Part shown: piece after piece, positions 1 to 13,454 of the stretch
Position numbering within the stretch: position 1 is the stretch's first letter
Layout: each line of letters starts with the position of its first letter
NCBI RefSeq assembly: GCF_038397725.1
Contig: NZ_CP151634.1
Location: forward strand, 2,728,001 to 2,792,000
Direction of reading: 5' to 3'
Origin: Microbacterium sp. LWO13-1.2
Lineage (GTDB): Bacteria; Actinomycetota; Actinomycetes; Actinomycetales; Microbacteriaceae
Length of the DNA stretch: 64,000 nucleotides
Notes under the pieces: generated by a model
The model's database searches: none
Seen by the model: only the letters and a program-made list of their open reading frames with translations
Told to the model about the DNA's origin: nothing
Translations under genes and position numbers: made by a program

Positions 1-329
1 TTGTCGGTGAAGAACGACGCAGGATCGGCGACGGCGACCGTCTGCGCTCCGGATCCCGCCCCGAAGGCGATACCTCCGGCGGCCGGGCGGATGATGCTCT
101 GCACGATGTCGTTCACGGAGTCGAGCGCCGGGATCTTGTCGGCGACGATCTCCAGCAGCAGGAGGGCTCCGAGGATCCAGAGGGCGACGTCGCTGGACAG
201 CCACGACCAGCCGGCAGGCAACGCCATCGCCGGCAGCAGGCGGTCGGCAAGGCCGAGCAGGAACAGGGGCATCCACGCGTTGAGACCAGCGGATGCGGCC
301 AGGCTGGAGCCGATGATGAACTCGATCAC
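1..329 (-). CDS. DUF4126 family membrane protein (3' end cut off by window)
   Basis: Read on the minus strand from GTG at 329, the first 109 codons run off the window edge without a stop. The translation begins VIEFIIGSSLAASAGLNAWM and continues with hydrophobic stretches, the segment ALLLLEIVADKIP and then DSVNDIVQSIIRP, the pattern I know from DUF4126 proteins. Several membrane segments are visible. The family has no established biochemical role. The gene diverges from uvrB, and a TAGAGT element ends six bases before the GTG, so the transcript is probably leaderless. The plus-strand reading frame over the same bases is a shadow. The family call is fairly safe; the function is unknown. Confidence 0.75.
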   Translation of the reverse strand, partial: MIEFIIGSSLAASAGLNAWMPLFLLGLADRLLPAMALPAGWSWLSSDVALWILGALLLLEIVADKIPALDSVNDIVQSIIRPAAGGIAFGAGSGAQTVAVADPASFFTD

Positions 330-335
330 GCCACC

Positions 336-341
336 ACTCTA
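336..341 (-). promoter_or_regulatory. -10 element of the DUF4126 gene, leaderless geometry
   Basis: TAGAGT on the minus strand is followed by six bases and then the GTG start at 329, which places transcription start at or next to the start codon. No clear -35 box was identified. Confidence 0.45.
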
Positions 342-383
342 AGCGGGTCGTCAATCTCAGAGCCCAGTGTCGGAGCCCACTCG

Positions 384-389
384 TAAGCT
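384..389 (+). promoter_or_regulatory. -10 element of uvrB, leaderless geometry
   Basis: TAAGCT is followed by GGGATC and then ATG at 396. There is no ribosome-binding purine tract, so uvrB is probably translated from a leaderless mRNA. I found no convincing LexA (SOS) box in the 66-bp gap to the divergent gene. Confidence 0.5.
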
Positions 390-395
390 GGGATC

Positions 396-2468
<2,073 letters not shown>

Positions 2469-2486
2469 TCGCGAGCGGAGACCCAC

Positions 2487-2819
2487 ATGGATGACGCGGG
2501 GAACGAGCTCGCCGATCGCATCCGCGCTCTGCTGAGCGCCGACGTCGCGCTGGAGGAGCGCCGCATGTTCGGCAGCCGCGCCTTCCTGGTCGAGGGGCGG
2601 ATCCTCGTCGGGGCACGCAAGGGCGGTGTCCTACTCGTTCGTGTCACCACCGAGCACGGCGCAGCATTGCTGACTCAGCCCGGTGCCACCCCGGCGGTCA
2701 TGGGGGCGCGAACCATGAGCCCGAACTGGCTGGATGTCGCGCCGAGCGCGATCGAAGACGACGATGCGCTGATGTCCTGGCTCGACGCGGCGCGGGAGGA
2801 CAGCGCGACGCTGAGCTGA
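2487..2819 (+). CDS. TfoX N-terminal domain protein
   Basis: The product is a 110-residue cytoplasmic protein. The segment RRMFGSRAFLVEGRILVGAR followed by a beta-rich stretch matches the TfoX/Sxy N-terminal domain, which occurs alone in many actinobacteria. Sxy is a competence regulator in proteobacteria, but the stand-alone actinobacterial form has no proven role and competence should not be inferred. The gene starts 18 bases after the uvrB stop in the same direction and is probably cotranscribed with it. No catalytic residues are apparent. Confidence 0.7.
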   Translation: MDDAGNELADRIRALLSADVALEERRMFGSRAFLVEGRILVGARKGGVLLVRVTTEHGAALLTQPGATPAVMGARTMSPNWLDVAPSAIEDDDALMSWLDAAREDSATLS

Positions 2820-2822
2820 TCC

Positions 2823-3065
2823 CTACGGGCAGTGCATCAGTGGTTTCGGTCCGGAACGGTCGATCTCGTGCTCCGTCATCGGGGCGCCGCAGAGGGGACA
2901 CGCCCTTTCTGCGCGCTCAGCTGCGGTCGGCGGCGGTGTCTTCTCGTAGGGGCCGACGGACGCAGGCCCGGCCAGGCGCACCAGATTCGAATTGAACCAT
3001 GCGTAGAACCCACCGGCCTCGCGGATGCGCGTGCGGAGAGGTTCGCGGTCGGAGTCCTTGGTCAT
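2823..3065 (-). CDS. Small CxxC hypothetical protein
   Basis: This is an 80-residue protein with a single CPLCGAPM knuckle and a C-terminal histidine and cysteine (MHCP), which could make a one-site zinc ribbon. The N-terminal half contains GGFYAWFNSNLVRLAGP and is not recognised. I chose ATG 3065 because TACACT on the minus strand lies seven bases upstream; ATG at 3071 is an in-frame alternative that adds two residues, and a 119-residue extension would run into the MarR promoter. The gene diverges from a MarR regulator across 46 bp and its promoter is overlapped by a palindrome, suggesting it is controlled by that regulator. It converges with the TfoX-like gene, with only three bases between the stops. 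Confidence 0.6.
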   Translation of the reverse strand: MTKDSDREPLRTRIREAGGFYAWFNSNLVRLAGPASVGPYEKTPPPTAAERAERACPLCGAPMTEHEIDRSGPKPLMHCP

Positions 3066-3070
3066 GTTCA

Positions 3071-3082
3071 TTAGTGTACTAA
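3071..3082. promoter_or_regulatory. Candidate MarR operator palindrome
   Basis: TTAGT-GT-ACTAA is a 5+2+5 palindrome in the 46-bp divergent gap. It overlaps the presumed -10 element (TACACT, 3078-3073 minus) of the small CxxC gene. The MarR gene has its own -10-like TAAGAT at 3098-3103, eight bases before its GTG. One bound dimer could control both genes. Confidence 0.45.
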
Positions 3083-3111
3083 CTATTAGGGCGGATGTAA
3101 GATCATCTCTC

Positions 3112-3552
3112 GTGACGGCCTCTGACGATCTGCTCCGGCTGGAGAACCAGCTCTGCTTCGCGCTTGTGACGGCGGCGCGCAACGTCGTCGCGATCTATCG
3201 GCCGATCCTCGAGCCCCTCGGTCTCACGCATCCGCAATATCTCGTGATGCTGGCGCTGTGGGAACGCTCTCCTCGCGCGTTGAACGATCTCGCAGCCGAC
3301 CTCGCGCTGGAGCCCGCCACCGCATCGCCGCTCGTGAAACGACTCGAGAAGGAAGGACTCGTCACCCGGCAGCGCAGCGCCGGCGACGAACGCCGTCTCG
3401 ACATCACGCTCACCGATTCCGGGCGGGCACTGCGGGAGCGTGCCCTCGATGTGCCGCAGCAGGTGATGTCGGCGGTGGGGATGGATGTCGATGAAGTCGC
3501 GACGTTGCGTGACGGCGTCGCACGGTTCGCGGGGCGCACCGAAGGAGTGTGA
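3112..3552 (+). CDS. MarR-family transcriptional regulator
   Basis: The protein has 146 residues and the MarR winged-helix layout: an N-terminal dimerisation helix, then [12 protein letters not shown], the recognition region [20 protein letters not shown] and the wing [19 protein letters not shown] 3112 is chosen because upstream in-frame codons would overlap the divergent gene's promoter and because the product then begins [18 protein letters not shown], the normal MarR N-terminus. One cysteine sits near the N-terminus (NQLCFAL), a position used for peroxide sensing in OhrR-type members, but no ohr gene is adjacent. The ligand is unknown. The divergent CxxC gene is the obvious target. Confidence 0.85.
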   Translation: MTASDDLLRLENQLCFALVTAARNVVAIYRPILEPLGLTHPQYLVMLALWERSPRALNDLAADLALEPATASPLVKRLEKEGLVTRQRSAGDERRLDITLTDSGRALRERALDVPQQVMSAVGMDVDEVATLRDGVARFAGRTEGV

Positions 3553-3611
3553 TCGCGATGCGCTGGTCGCGAACTCGATTGTCCGCCGGAGCCAATGTCG
3601 GTGGCCCCTCG

Positions 3612-3617
3612 TAGACT
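3612..3617 (+). promoter_or_regulatory. -10 element of uvrA, leaderless geometry
   Basis: TAGACT, six bases, then GTG at 3624. This is the same spacing as at uvrB, and no Shine-Dalgarno sequence is visible. Confidence 0.5.
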
Positions 3618-3623
3618 TGATCG

Positions 3624-6512
3624 GTGCCTATTGTCCCCGTTGTCACCCCAGGAAAACTCAGTGTTCGCGGTGCCCGCGTCCACAACCTCAAGAACGTCGA
3701 CATCGACATCCCTCGCGACTCGCTGGTCGTGTTCACCGGGCTGTCCGGCTCCGGCAAGTCCAGCCTCGCATTCGACACGATCTTCGCCGAAGGGCAGCGC
3801 CGGTACGTCGAATCGCTGAGCGCGTATGCGCGCCAGTTCCTCGGCCAGGTCGATCGGCCAGACGTCGATTTCATCGAGGGCCTGAGCCCCGCCGTGTCGA
3901 TCGACCAGAAATCCACCAACCGCAACCCGCGCTCGACGGTCGGCACGATCACCGAGATCTATGACTACATGCGACTGCTCTGGGCGCGTATCGGCATTCC
4001 GCACTGCCCGGAGTGCGGTGAGAAGATCCAGCGTCAGACCGTGCAGCAGATCGCGGATCAGCTCATGGAACTTCCCGAGCGCACCCGGTACCAGATCGTC
4101 GCCCCGGTCGTCTCGCAGAAGAAGGGCGAGTTCGTTGACCTGTTCCGCGAGCTCGGCGCGAAGGGCTACTCGCGTGCGATCGTCGACGGCGAACTCATCC
4201 AGCTCGCCGAACCGCCGACACTGAAGAAGAGCTACAAGCACGACATCGCCGTGGTCGTCGACCGGCTCGTGGCATCCGATGACATCCTCGGCCGCGTCAC
4301 CGACTCGGTCGAGACCGCACTCGGACTCGCCGGTGGCGTCGTGCAGGTCAACTTCGTCGATGGCGAGGGGGACGACGCCTGGCAGACTTTCTCCGAGAAG
4401 CTGGCGTGCCCCAACGGTCACGCGCTCACCCTCACCGAGATCGAGCCCCGCACCTTCTCATTCAACGCGCCGTTCGGTGCGTGCCCGTCCTGCTCCGGTC
4501 TCGGCACCCGGATGTCGGTCGACGTCGACCTCATGCTCGGCGACGAGGACCTCTCCATCCGCGAAGGCGTCATCATTCCCTGGACGACCCAGGGCAAGGG
4601 CCTCTTCCAGTACTACGAGCGGCTGCTCGAGGGTCTCTCCCGTGACCTCGATTTTTCGTTGGACACCCCCTGGCGCAAGCTGCACTCCGACGTGCAAGAC
4701 GCGATCCTGCGCGGCGAGAACTACAAGGTCACCGTCAAGTGGAAGAACCGCTACGGGCGGGAGATGCGCTACGCATCGGGCTTCGAGGGCGTCGTCCCCT
4801 ATATCGAACGACAGTACCTGCAGGCGGAATCCGACAACCAGCGCAACCGCTGGGGGGAGTACCTCCGAGAGGTGCCCTGCCCGGTCTGTCAGGGCAACCG
4901 CCTCAAGCCCGAGGTGCTCGCCGTCCAGGTGCACGGACACTCCATCGCCGAGGTCTCGCACCTGAGCCTCGCAGACGCGCGCGGCTTCATGGAGAAGCTC
5001 GTGCTCACCGACCGCGAGGCGAAGATCGCGGCCCAGGTGCTTCGCGAGATCCGGCTGCGGCTCGACTTCCTGCTGCAGGTCGGACTGTCATACCTCAACC
5101 TCAGTCGCTCCGCCGGCTCGCTCTCCGGCGGTGAGGCGCAGCGCATCCGCCTGGCGACGCAGATCGGCTCCGGCCTCACGGGCGTGCTCTACGTCCTCGA
5201 CGAACCCTCGATCGGCCTGCACCAGCGCGACAACCGCCGCCTCATCGACACGCTGATCAAGCTCCGCGATCTCGGCAACACTCTCATCGTCGTCGAGCAT
5301 GACGAAGAGACCATCGAGGCGGCCGACTGGGTCGTCGACATCGGTCCAGGAGCCGGTGTCAACGGCGGTGAAGTGGTCCATTCCGGTCCTTACTCGGCGC
5401 TGCTGAGCGACAAGAACTCGATGACGGGGGACTACCTCTCCGGTCGCCGTGAGATCCCGATGCCGAAGAAGCGGCGCAAGATCGACAAGAAGCGGCTGCT
5501 GAGCGTCGTCGGTGCCAAGGCGAACAACCTGAAGAACGTCACGGCGGACTTCCCGCTCGGCGTGCTCACCGCTGTCACCGGCGTGAGTGGTTCCGGCAAG
5601 TCTTCGCTCGTGAACGACATCCTGTACCAGGTGCTCGCGTCGCGCCTGAACGGAGCGCGCACGGTGCCGGGCAAGCACACGAGGGTGACCGGGCTCGACA
5701 ACCTCGACAAGGTCGTTCACGTCGACCAGGCACCGATCGGACGCACCCCCCGATCGAATCCGGCGACCTATACGGGTGTGTTCGATCGCATCCGCACCCT
5801 CTTCAGCGAGACCCCCGAAGCCAAGGTCCGCGGCTACCAGCCGGGGCGCTTCAGCTTCAACGTCAAGGGCGGACGCTGCGAGGCGTGCTCCGGCGACGGC
5901 ACGATCAAGATCGAGATGAACTTCCTGCCTGACGTCTATGTCGACTGCGAGGTCTGCCACGGCAAGCGCTACAACCGCGACACCCTCGCCGTGCACTACA
6001 AGGGCAAGAACATCGCCGAGGTTCTCGAGATGCCGATCGAAGAGGCAGCGGACTTCTTCGAGCCGATCCAGGCGATCCACCGGTACATGAAGACGCTCGT
6101 CGACGTCGGACTCGGTTACGTGCGCCTCGGTCAGTCGGCGACGACCCTCTCCGGCGGCGAGGCTCAGCGCGTGAAGCTGGCGACCGAGCTCCAGCGCCGC
6201 AGCAACGGCCGCAGCATCTACGTGCTCGATGAGCCGACGACCGGTCTGCACTTCGAAGACGTCCGCAAACTCCTCGAGGTGCTCAACGGCCTGGTGGACA
6301 AGGGCAACACGGTCATCGTCATCGAACACAACCTCGACGTGATCAAGTCCGCGGATTGGGTGATCGATCTCGGGCCTGAGGGCGGCTCTGGTGGTGGCGA
6401 GATCATCGCGACCGGCACTCCGGAACAGATCGCTCGCGCCGAGCAGAGCCACACCGGGCAGTTCCTCGCGGAAATCCTCGGGGAAGGGCGCTCGGCGCGG
6501 AAGGCCAGCTGA
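3624..6512 (+). CDS. uvrA: Excinuclease ABC subunit A (UvrA)
   Basis: This is the dimeric ATPase that finds DNA damage and loads UvrB. The 962-residue protein carries two ABC modules. The first Walker [10 protein letters not shown] is at residues 39-47 and the second, [11 protein letters not shown], is near residue 655; each module has LSGGEAQR. Cysteine pairs of the inserted zinc modules are visible as CPECG, CPSCSG, CPVCQG, CEACSG and CEVCHG. The start is GTG placed directly after a TAGACT element. The stop overlaps the uvrC start by one base (TGATG), so the two are translationally coupled. A 71-bp gap separates it from the MarR gene. Confidence 0.98.
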   Translation: MPIVPVVTPGKLSVRGARVHNLKNVDIDIPRDSLVVFTGLSGSGKSSLAFDTIFAEGQRRYVESLSAYARQFLGQVDRPDVDFIEGLSPAVSIDQKSTNRNPRSTVGTITEIYDYMRLLWARIGIPHCPECGEKIQRQTVQQIADQLMELPERTRYQIVAPVVSQKKGEFVDLFRELGAKGYSRAIVDGELIQLAEPPTLKKSYKHDIAVVVDRLVASDDILGRVTDSVETALGLAGGVVQVNFVDGEGDDAWQTFSEKLACPNGHALTLTEIEPRTFSFNAPFGACPSCSGLGTRMSVDVDLMLGDEDLSIREGVIIPWTTQGKGLFQYYERLLEGLSRDLDFSLDTPWRKLHSDVQDAILRGENYKVTVKWKNRYGREMRYASGFEGVVPYIERQYLQAESDNQRNRWGEYLREVPCPVCQGNRLKPEVLAVQVHGHSIAEVSHLSLADARGFMEKLVLTDREAKIAAQVLREIRLRLDFLLQVGLSYLNLSRSAGSLSGGEAQRIRLATQIGSGLTGVLYVLDEPSIGLHQRDNRRLIDTLIKLRDLGNTLIVVEHDEETIEAADWVVDIGPGAGVNGGEVVHSGPYSALLSDKNSMTGDYLSGRREIPMPKKRRKIDKKRLLSVVGAKANNLKNVTADFPLGVLTAVTGVSGSGKSSLVNDILYQVLASRLNGARTVPGKHTRVTGLDNLDKVVHVDQAPIGRTPRSNPATYTGVFDRIRTLFSETPEAKVRGYQPGRFSFNVKGGRCEACSGDGTIKIEMNFLPDVYVDCEVCHGKRYNRDTLAVHYKGKNIAEVLEMPIEEAADFFEPIQAIHRYMKTLVDVGLGYVRLGQSATTLSGGEAQRVKLATELQRRSNGRSIYVLDEPTTGLHFEDVRKLLEVLNGLVDKGNTVIVIEHNLDVIKSADWVIDLGPEGGSGGGEIIATGTPEQIARAEQSHTGQFLAEILGEGRSARKAS

Positions 6513-8407
6513 TGGCCGATGTCCTGCCCTACAAGCCGCGGGCGGGGGAGATTCCCACCGACCCCGGCGTGTATCGCTTCCGCGACGCCGAGGGCCGAGT
6601 TCTCTACGTCGGCAAGGCGAAGAACCTCCGCCAGCGGTTGTCGAACTACTTCGCTCCGCTGCGCACGCTGCACGAACGCACCCGCCGGATGGTCACGACG
6701 GCAGCATCCGTCGAATGGACGGTGGTGCCCACCGACGTCGACTCGCTGCAGCTGGAGTACATGTGGATCAAGGAGTTCGATCCGCCGTTCAACGTGCGCT
6801 ACAAGGACGACAAGTCCTATCCGTTCATGGCGGTGACGCTCGGCGACGAGGCGCCCCGGGTGATCGTGACCCGCAACCATCGCATTCCTGGGGCGAAGTA
6901 CTTCGGGCCCTACCCGAAGGTGTGGGCGGTGCACGACACCATCGACCTGATGGTCAAGGCCTTCCCGATCCGCACCTGCAGCGACGCCAGCTACAAGCGC
7001 GCCATGCAGACCGGACGGCCCTGCTTTCCCGGCCAGATCGGCAAATGCGGCGGCCCCTGCTCGATGACGGTGACGGTCGAAGAGCACCGTGCGATGGTCG
7101 ACGATTTCGTCGCCTTCATGGCCGGTGGCGATGAGCGCTTCACCAAGGAGCTCACGAAGCGGATGCTGGCGGCATCCGCGGCGATGGATTACGAAGCGGC
7201 CGCGAAGTTCCGAGACAAGCTCTCGGCGATCGAGGCGGTGCTCGGCAAGAGTGCACTGGTGCTCGCCGCCGACGAAGACGCGGATCTCTTCGGCATCGCC
7301 GAGGACGAGTTGGCCGCGGCGGTGCAGCAGTTCGTGATCCGCGGCGGGCGCGTGCGCGGCGTGCGGGCGATGACGATCGAGAAGGAGATCGACATCACCA
7401 CCGGTGAGCTCGTCGATCAGGTGCTGCAACGCGCCTACGGCGAAGCCGAGGACGTGCCGCGCCGCATCCTCGTGCCGACACTTCCCGACGACGTGGTCGA
7501 ACTGGAGTTGTGGCTGCGCGAACGACGAGGAAAGAAGATCGAGATCACCGTCGCCCAGCGGGGGCAGCGGGCAGACCTGATGCGCAACGCGACGCTGAAC
7601 GCGCAGCAGGCCCTGATCAGGCACAAGACGCGCCGCACCAGCGACTACGTCGCCCGCACTCAGGCGCTCACCGATCTGCAGGAGGCGCTGGAACTCGAAG
7701 AGGCACCGCTGCGGATCGAGTGCTTCGACATCTCCCATCTCGGCGGCACCAACGTCGTCGCCTCGATGGTCGTATTCGAAGACGGGCTTCCACGAAAAGA
7801 CCAGTACCGCTCGTTCAACATCCCTGAGACGACCGACGACACCGACTCGATGTACCAGGTCCTCCGCCGCCGTCTCGCGTATCTCGACCGGCCGGACCTG
7901 CAGGCCGATTCAGAAGCCGTCCTCGACGAGGAGACAGACGCAGGAACACAGGCGAAGCGGAAGCCGCGCTTCGCGTACCCGCCTCAGTTGCTGCTCGTCG
8001 ACGGCGGGAAGCCGCAGGTCGAGGCGGCCGCACGAGCCCTTCGTGACGCCGGTCATACCGAGATCGCGGTGTGCGGCATCGCCAAGCGACTCGAGGAGAT
8101 CTGGCTGCCGGGGGAGGATTTCCCGGTGATCCTGCCGCGCACCAGCGAGTCGCTGTACCTGCTGCAGCGACTGCGCGATGAGGCGCACCGCTTCGCGATC
8201 GTCCACCAGCGCAAGAAGCGCAAGCGCGACATCTCGACGGTGCTCACCGAGGTCCCCGGTCTCGGTGCGTCGCGGATCAAGACCCTGCTCAAGCACTTCG
8301 GTTCGGTCACGGCGCTCCGCGCCGCGCAGCCGGGGGAGATCGAAGAAGTGCCGGGTATCGGCCCCGTGCTCGCCCAGAACATCCATACGCATCTCTCCAC
8401 TCGCTAG
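6512..8407 (+). CDS. uvrC: Excinuclease ABC subunit C (UvrC)
   Basis: This nuclease makes the two incisions around a lesion. In the 631-residue protein the N-terminal GIY-YIG domain (GVYRF...[14 protein letters not shown], roughly residues 15-45) is followed by a UVR motif ([15 protein letters not shown], near 230), the RNase-H-like endonuclease domain ([20 protein letters not shown]) and C-terminal helix-hairpin-helix motifs ([18 protein letters not shown]). A linker rich in acidic and basic residues ([16 protein letters not shown]) interrupts the endonuclease domain near residue 480, as in other actinobacteria. The start overlaps the uvrA stop. Confidence 0.97.
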   Translation: MADVLPYKPRAGEIPTDPGVYRFRDAEGRVLYVGKAKNLRQRLSNYFAPLRTLHERTRRMVTTAASVEWTVVPTDVDSLQLEYMWIKEFDPPFNVRYKDDKSYPFMAVTLGDEAPRVIVTRNHRIPGAKYFGPYPKVWAVHDTIDLMVKAFPIRTCSDASYKRAMQTGRPCFPGQIGKCGGPCSMTVTVEEHRAMVDDFVAFMAGGDERFTKELTKRMLAASAAMDYEAAAKFRDKLSAIEAVLGKSALVLAADEDADLFGIAEDELAAAVQQFVIRGGRVRGVRAMTIEKEIDITTGELVDQVLQRAYGEAEDVPRRILVPTLPDDVVELELWLRERRGKKIEITVAQRGQRADLMRNATLNAQQALIRHKTRRTSDYVARTQALTDLQEALELEEAPLRIECFDISHLGGTNVVASMVVFEDGLPRKDQYRSFNIPETTDDTDSMYQVLRRRLAYLDRPDLQADSEAVLDEETDAGTQAKRKPRFAYPPQLLLVDGGKPQVEAAARALRDAGHTEIAVCGIAKRLEEIWLPGEDFPVILPRTSESLYLLQRLRDEAHRFAIVHQRKKRKRDISTVLTEVPGLGASRIKTLLKHFGSVTALRAAQPGEIEEVPGIGPVLAQNIHTHLSTR

Positions 8408-8435
8408 GCTTGAGAGGACGGGGAGAAGGAGCAAC

Positions 8436-9308
8436 ATGACAGACGAGGACAAGGGCGAGTTCCTCATCGTCACAGGTATGTCGGGCGCAGGCCGGACGAC
8501 GGTCGCCAACGCGCTGGAGGACCTGGGCTGGTACGTCGTCGACAACCTCCCGCCGCAGATCCTCCGTCCGCTGCTCGACCTCACTGACATGGGTGGCGGC
8601 GCGCTCCCGAAGGTCGCGGCCGTCGTCGATGTGCGCGGTCGCAACCTGTTCGACGATTTCCCTGGCGTGGCGAGGGCGCTTCGTGCCCGAGGCAGCGTGA
8701 GGGTGCTGTTCCTCGACGCTTCTGACGACGTCCTGGTCCGGAGATTCGAGTCGGTCCGGCGGCCGCAACCGCTGCAGGGCGACGGCACGCTCCTCGACGG
8801 CATCCGGATCGAGCGGTCCAAGCTCGCCCCCATCCGCGAGGCCGCCGATCTGATCATCGACACCTCGAATCTGAACATCCATCAGCTGGCCACGCAGGTT
8901 TCTCAGATGTTCTCCGAGGAGGGCGCGGCGAGGCATCGCGTCACCCTGCTCAGCTTCGGGTTCAAGTACGGGCTCCCGACCGATGTCGACCTCGTCGCCG
9001 ACATGCGTTTCCTGCCGAATCCGTTCTGGAACGAAGAGCTTCGCGGACTCACGGGCCAGGACGAACAGGTGAAGGAGTACGTCCTCTCGCGGCAGGGAGC
9101 CGAGGAATTCCTCGATGCCTACGCGGCCGCGCTCGCGCCGGTTCTCGAGGGGTACCAGCGCGAGAACAAGAGCCATTCGACGATCGCGATCGGCTGCACA
9201 GGCGGCAAACACCGCTCCGTGGCGATGTCTGAAGAGCTGGCGCGCCGGCTCAAAGCGATCCCGGGAGTGGCGGTCAACGTCCGTCATCGGGATCTCGGAC
9301 GCGAGTAG
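8436..9308 (+). CDS. rapZ: RapZ-family nucleotide-binding protein
   Basis: This 290-residue protein belongs to the RapZ/YvcJ family, which in E. coli is an RNA adaptor that delivers the sRNA GlmZ to RNase E and in other bacteria is a nucleotide-binding protein of unclear role. The N-terminal P-loop reads GMSGAGRTT (residues 14-22): the usual Walker lysine is arginine, which I recall as common in actinobacterial members. The C-terminal domain contains SFGFKYGLP, DMRFLPNPFW and GCTGGKHRS. ATG 8436 is preceded by GGAGAAGGAG. The gene follows uvrC by 28 bp and precedes whiA by 68 bp; the yvcK gene normally between rapZ and whiA in actinobacteria is missing. Confidence 0.93.
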   Translation: MTDEDKGEFLIVTGMSGAGRTTVANALEDLGWYVVDNLPPQILRPLLDLTDMGGGALPKVAAVVDVRGRNLFDDFPGVARALRARGSVRVLFLDASDDVLVRRFESVRRPQPLQGDGTLLDGIRIERSKLAPIREAADLIIDTSNLNIHQLATQVSQMFSEEGAARHRVTLLSFGFKYGLPTDVDLVADMRFLPNPFWNEELRGLTGQDEQVKEYVLSRQGAEEFLDAYAAALAPVLEGYQRENKSHSTIAIGCTGGKHRSVAMSEELARRLKAIPGVAVNVRHRDLGRE

Positions 9309-9325
9309 CAGAGCGTTCGGCCGAG

Positions 9326-9331
9326 TAGGCT
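9326..9331 (+). promoter_or_regulatory. Possible whiA -10 element
   Basis: TAGGCT lies 45 bases before the GTG start of whiA and would give a leader of about 40 bases carrying the GAGGAG ribosome-binding site. No obvious -35 was found. Confidence 0.35.
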
Positions 9332-9376
9332 AGTCGTTTGCGTCGCGATCCGGCGCGTGAGCGTATGAGGAGTCTC

Positions 9377-10354
9377 GTGGCACTAACCACCGACGTCAAG
9401 GCTGAGCTGGTCAGCATCCGTAATGCACCCCCCACGGTGCGTGTCGCGGAGGTTACCGCCATTCTCCGGTTCGCCGGTGGGCTGCATTCGATCGCGGGTC
9501 GTGTCGCGGTCGAGGCGGAGGTGGATGCCGAGACTCTCGCGCGCCGCGTCGCCCGGGATCTCGCCGAGATCTACGGCGTGCGTCCGGAGATCGCACAGGT
9601 GCAGTCGAGCACCGCCAACGAGGGCGCACGCTGGGCCGTCCGCGTCATCGCCGCAGGCGAGACCCTCGCCAGGCAGACCGGCCTCCTCGACCAGCGCCGA
9701 CGCCCCGTGCGCGGCCTGCCGAACCGCCTCACCACCGGTTCTCGCGAAGAGGTCGCCGGCCTCTGGCGCGGCGCGTTCCTCGCCGCGGGAACCCTCAGCG
9801 AGCCCGGGCGTTCCGCCATGCTCGAGGTGGCCTGCCCGTCGTCGGAGGCCGCCATGGCACTCGTCGGCGCCGCCCACCGGCTCGGTGTCGCCGCCAAGGC
9901 GCGTGAGGTCCGCGGGATGCCGCGCGTCGTCGTCCGCGAGGGCGAGGCCATCCGCACCATCCTCAACGAGATGGGCGCCCAGCGGACGGCCGTCGCATGG
10001 GAGGAGCTCCGTCAGCGCCGTGAGGTGCGTGCCGGGGTGAACCGCCTGGTGAACTTCGACGATGCGAACCTCCGCCGTTCGGCGCAGGCCGCTGTCGCCG
10101 CCTGCGCACGCGTGGAGCGCGCACTGGAGATCCTCGGCGACGACGTGCCCGATCATCTGCGTCTCGCCGGCGCGCTTCGTCTCGCGCACCGCGACGCGAG
10201 CCTCGACGAACTCGGCCACCACGCGGATCCGCCGTTGACGAAGGACGCCGTCGCCGGCCGCATCCGTCGTCTGCTCGCGACCGCAGACAAGCGTGCGCAG
10301 CAGGAGGGCATCCCCGGCACCGAGGCCGCAGTGCCCGCCGGTCTCGACGTCTGA
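9377..10354 (+). CDS. whiA: DNA-binding protein WhiA
   Basis: WhiA is a LAGLIDADG-homing-endonuclease-derived regulator with a C-terminal helix-turn-helix; in Streptomyces it acts with WhiB to trigger sporulation division genes, and in non-sporulating actinobacteria it probably controls division. The 325-residue protein begins [14 protein letters not shown], the standard family start, so GTG 9377 with GAGGAG eight bases upstream is preferred over the longer reading frame. The HTH region ([20 protein letters not shown]) lies near the C-terminus. It follows rapZ as in most actinobacteria. The next gene, sodA, has its own promoter. Confidence 0.95.
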   Translation: MALTTDVKAELVSIRNAPPTVRVAEVTAILRFAGGLHSIAGRVAVEAEVDAETLARRVARDLAEIYGVRPEIAQVQSSTANEGARWAVRVIAAGETLARQTGLLDQRRRPVRGLPNRLTTGSREEVAGLWRGAFLAAGTLSEPGRSAMLEVACPSSEAAMALVGAAHRLGVAAKAREVRGMPRVVVREGEAIRTILNEMGAQRTAVAWEELRQRREVRAGVNRLVNFDDANLRRSAQAAVAACARVERALEILGDDVPDHLRLAGALRLAHRDASLDELGHHADPPLTKDAVAGRIRRLLATADKRAQQEGIPGTEAAVPAGLDV

Positions 10355-10401
10355 GCCCGTCATAGCCGGAAGGATCCGGTCCGCCCCGACGTTCTCGTCA
10401 C

Positions 10402-10407
10402 TAGGAT
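10402..10407 (+). promoter_or_regulatory. Possible sodA -10 element
   Basis: TAGGAT in the 137-bp gap between whiA and sodA would give a leader of about 75-80 bases. The ribosome-binding site before ATG 10492 is poor (GAAAG). Confidence 0.35.
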
Positions 10408-10491
10408 GAATAACGTCTGCTCCACGCCGCACTTCGGTGGCGCGGAGGATCGGCAAGCGCCGCGGCGCGGCGCGGATTGGATGAAAGCGAT

Positions 10492-12232
<1,741 letters not shown>

Positions 12233-12239
12233 GCTCGAC

Positions 12240-13454
12240 ATGACTCTGCGCACCCTGGACTCTCTGGGTTCGCTCGAAGGCAAGCGCGTCATCGTCCGTT
12301 GTGACCTCAATGTCCCCTTGCGGGACGGGGTCATCACGGACGATGGTCGTGTGCGCGCTTCGCTGCCGACCTTGAACGCCCTCATCAACGCCGGAGCACG
12401 CGTCATCGTGTGCTCCCACCTCGGACGCCCTGACGGGGCGCCCGACCCGCAGTACAGCCTCGAACCGGTCGCTCAGCGTCTCTCCGAGCTGCTCGGCAAG
12501 CCGGTGGCGTTCGCGCGCGACACGGTGGGGGAGTCGGCACACGATGCCGTCGCGTCTCTCGAGGACGGTGGCGTCGTCGTCATCGAGAACCTGCGCTTCA
12601 ACGCGGGCGAGACGGCGAAGGACGACGCGACGCGTCAGGCCTTCGCCGCGCAGCTCGCAGAACTCGCTGACGTGCTGGTCTCCGACGGTTTCGGCGTCGT
12701 GCATCGCAAGCAGGCGAGCGTCTACGACCTCGCGGAACTGCTGCCATCGGCGGCGGGACTCCTGATCGCAGCCGAACTCGACGTCCTGGACCGTCTCACC
12801 GAGAAGCCGGAGCGACCGTACGCGGTCGTGCTGGGCGGCTCGAAGGTCAGCGACAAGCTCGGCGTGATCTCGCATCTACTTCCGCGCGTCGACCGGATCC
12901 TCGTCGGCGGCGGAATGCTGTTCACGTTCCTCAAGGCGCAGGGACACGCCGTCGCATCCAGTCTCCTCGAAGAGGACCAGCTCGACACCGTCCGCGGCTA
13001 CCTCGCCGAGGCGGAGAAGCGCGGCGTCGAGATCGTGCTCCCGACCGATGTGGTCGTCGCGGCGTCATTCTCGGCGGATGCCGCGCATGAGATCGCAGCG
13101 GCGGACGCGATCGAGGAGACCGCGTTCGGTGCTTCCGGGATCGGGCTCGACATCGGCCCCGAGACCGCTGCGCGCTTCGCCGAGGTCATCCGCACCTCGA
13201 AGACGGTGTTCTGGAACGGGCCGATGGGCGTGTTCGAGTTCCCGGCCTTCGCCGCGGGGACCAAGACCGTCGCACAGGCGCTCACCGAGGTCGACGGACT
13301 CAGCGTCGTCGGCGGCGGAGACTCGGCCGCCGCCGTGCGGCAGCTCGGCTTCTCTGATGACCAGTTCGGTCACATCTCGACGGGTGGAGGCGCCAGCCTC
13401 GAATTCCTCGAGGGCAAGAAACTACCCGGCCTGGAGGTGCTCGGATGGGCATAA
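12240..13454 (+). CDS. pgk: Phosphoglycerate kinase
   Basis: This glycolytic kinase transfers the phosphate of 1,3-bisphosphoglycerate to ADP. The 404-residue protein has the signature VIVRCDLNVPLRDG near residue 20, SHLGRPDG, the hinge VLGGSKVSDKLGVI and the C-terminal glycine-rich VVGGGDSAAAVRQLG and HISTGGGASLEFLEGKKLPG. Its 3' end overlaps the tpiA start by ten bases, so translation of the two is probably coupled. Confidence 0.98.
   Translation: MTLRTLDSLGSLEGKRVIVRCDLNVPLRDGVITDDGRVRASLPTLNALINAGARVIVCSHLGRPDGAPDPQYSLEPVAQRLSELLGKPVAFARDTVGESAHDAVASLEDGGVVVIENLRFNAGETAKDDATRQAFAAQLAELADVLVSDGFGVVHRKQASVYDLAELLPSAAGLLIAAELDVLDRLTEKPERPYAVVLGGSKVSDKLGVISHLLPRVDRILVGGGMLFTFLKAQGHAVASSLLEEDQLDTVRGYLAEAEKRGVEIVLPTDVVVAASFSADAAHEIAAADAIEETAFGASGIGLDIGPETAARFAEVIRTSKTVFWNGPMGVFEFPAFAAGTKTVAQALTEVDGLSVVGGGDSAAAVRQLGFSDDQFGHISTGGGASLEFLEGKKLPGLEVLGWA

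Noticed and set aside
3541..3624. Possible LexA (SOS) box upstream of uvrA
   Set aside because: The segment GCGAACTCGATTGTCC only loosely resembles the actinobacterial TCGAAC-N4-GTTCGA consensus; the right half does not match.
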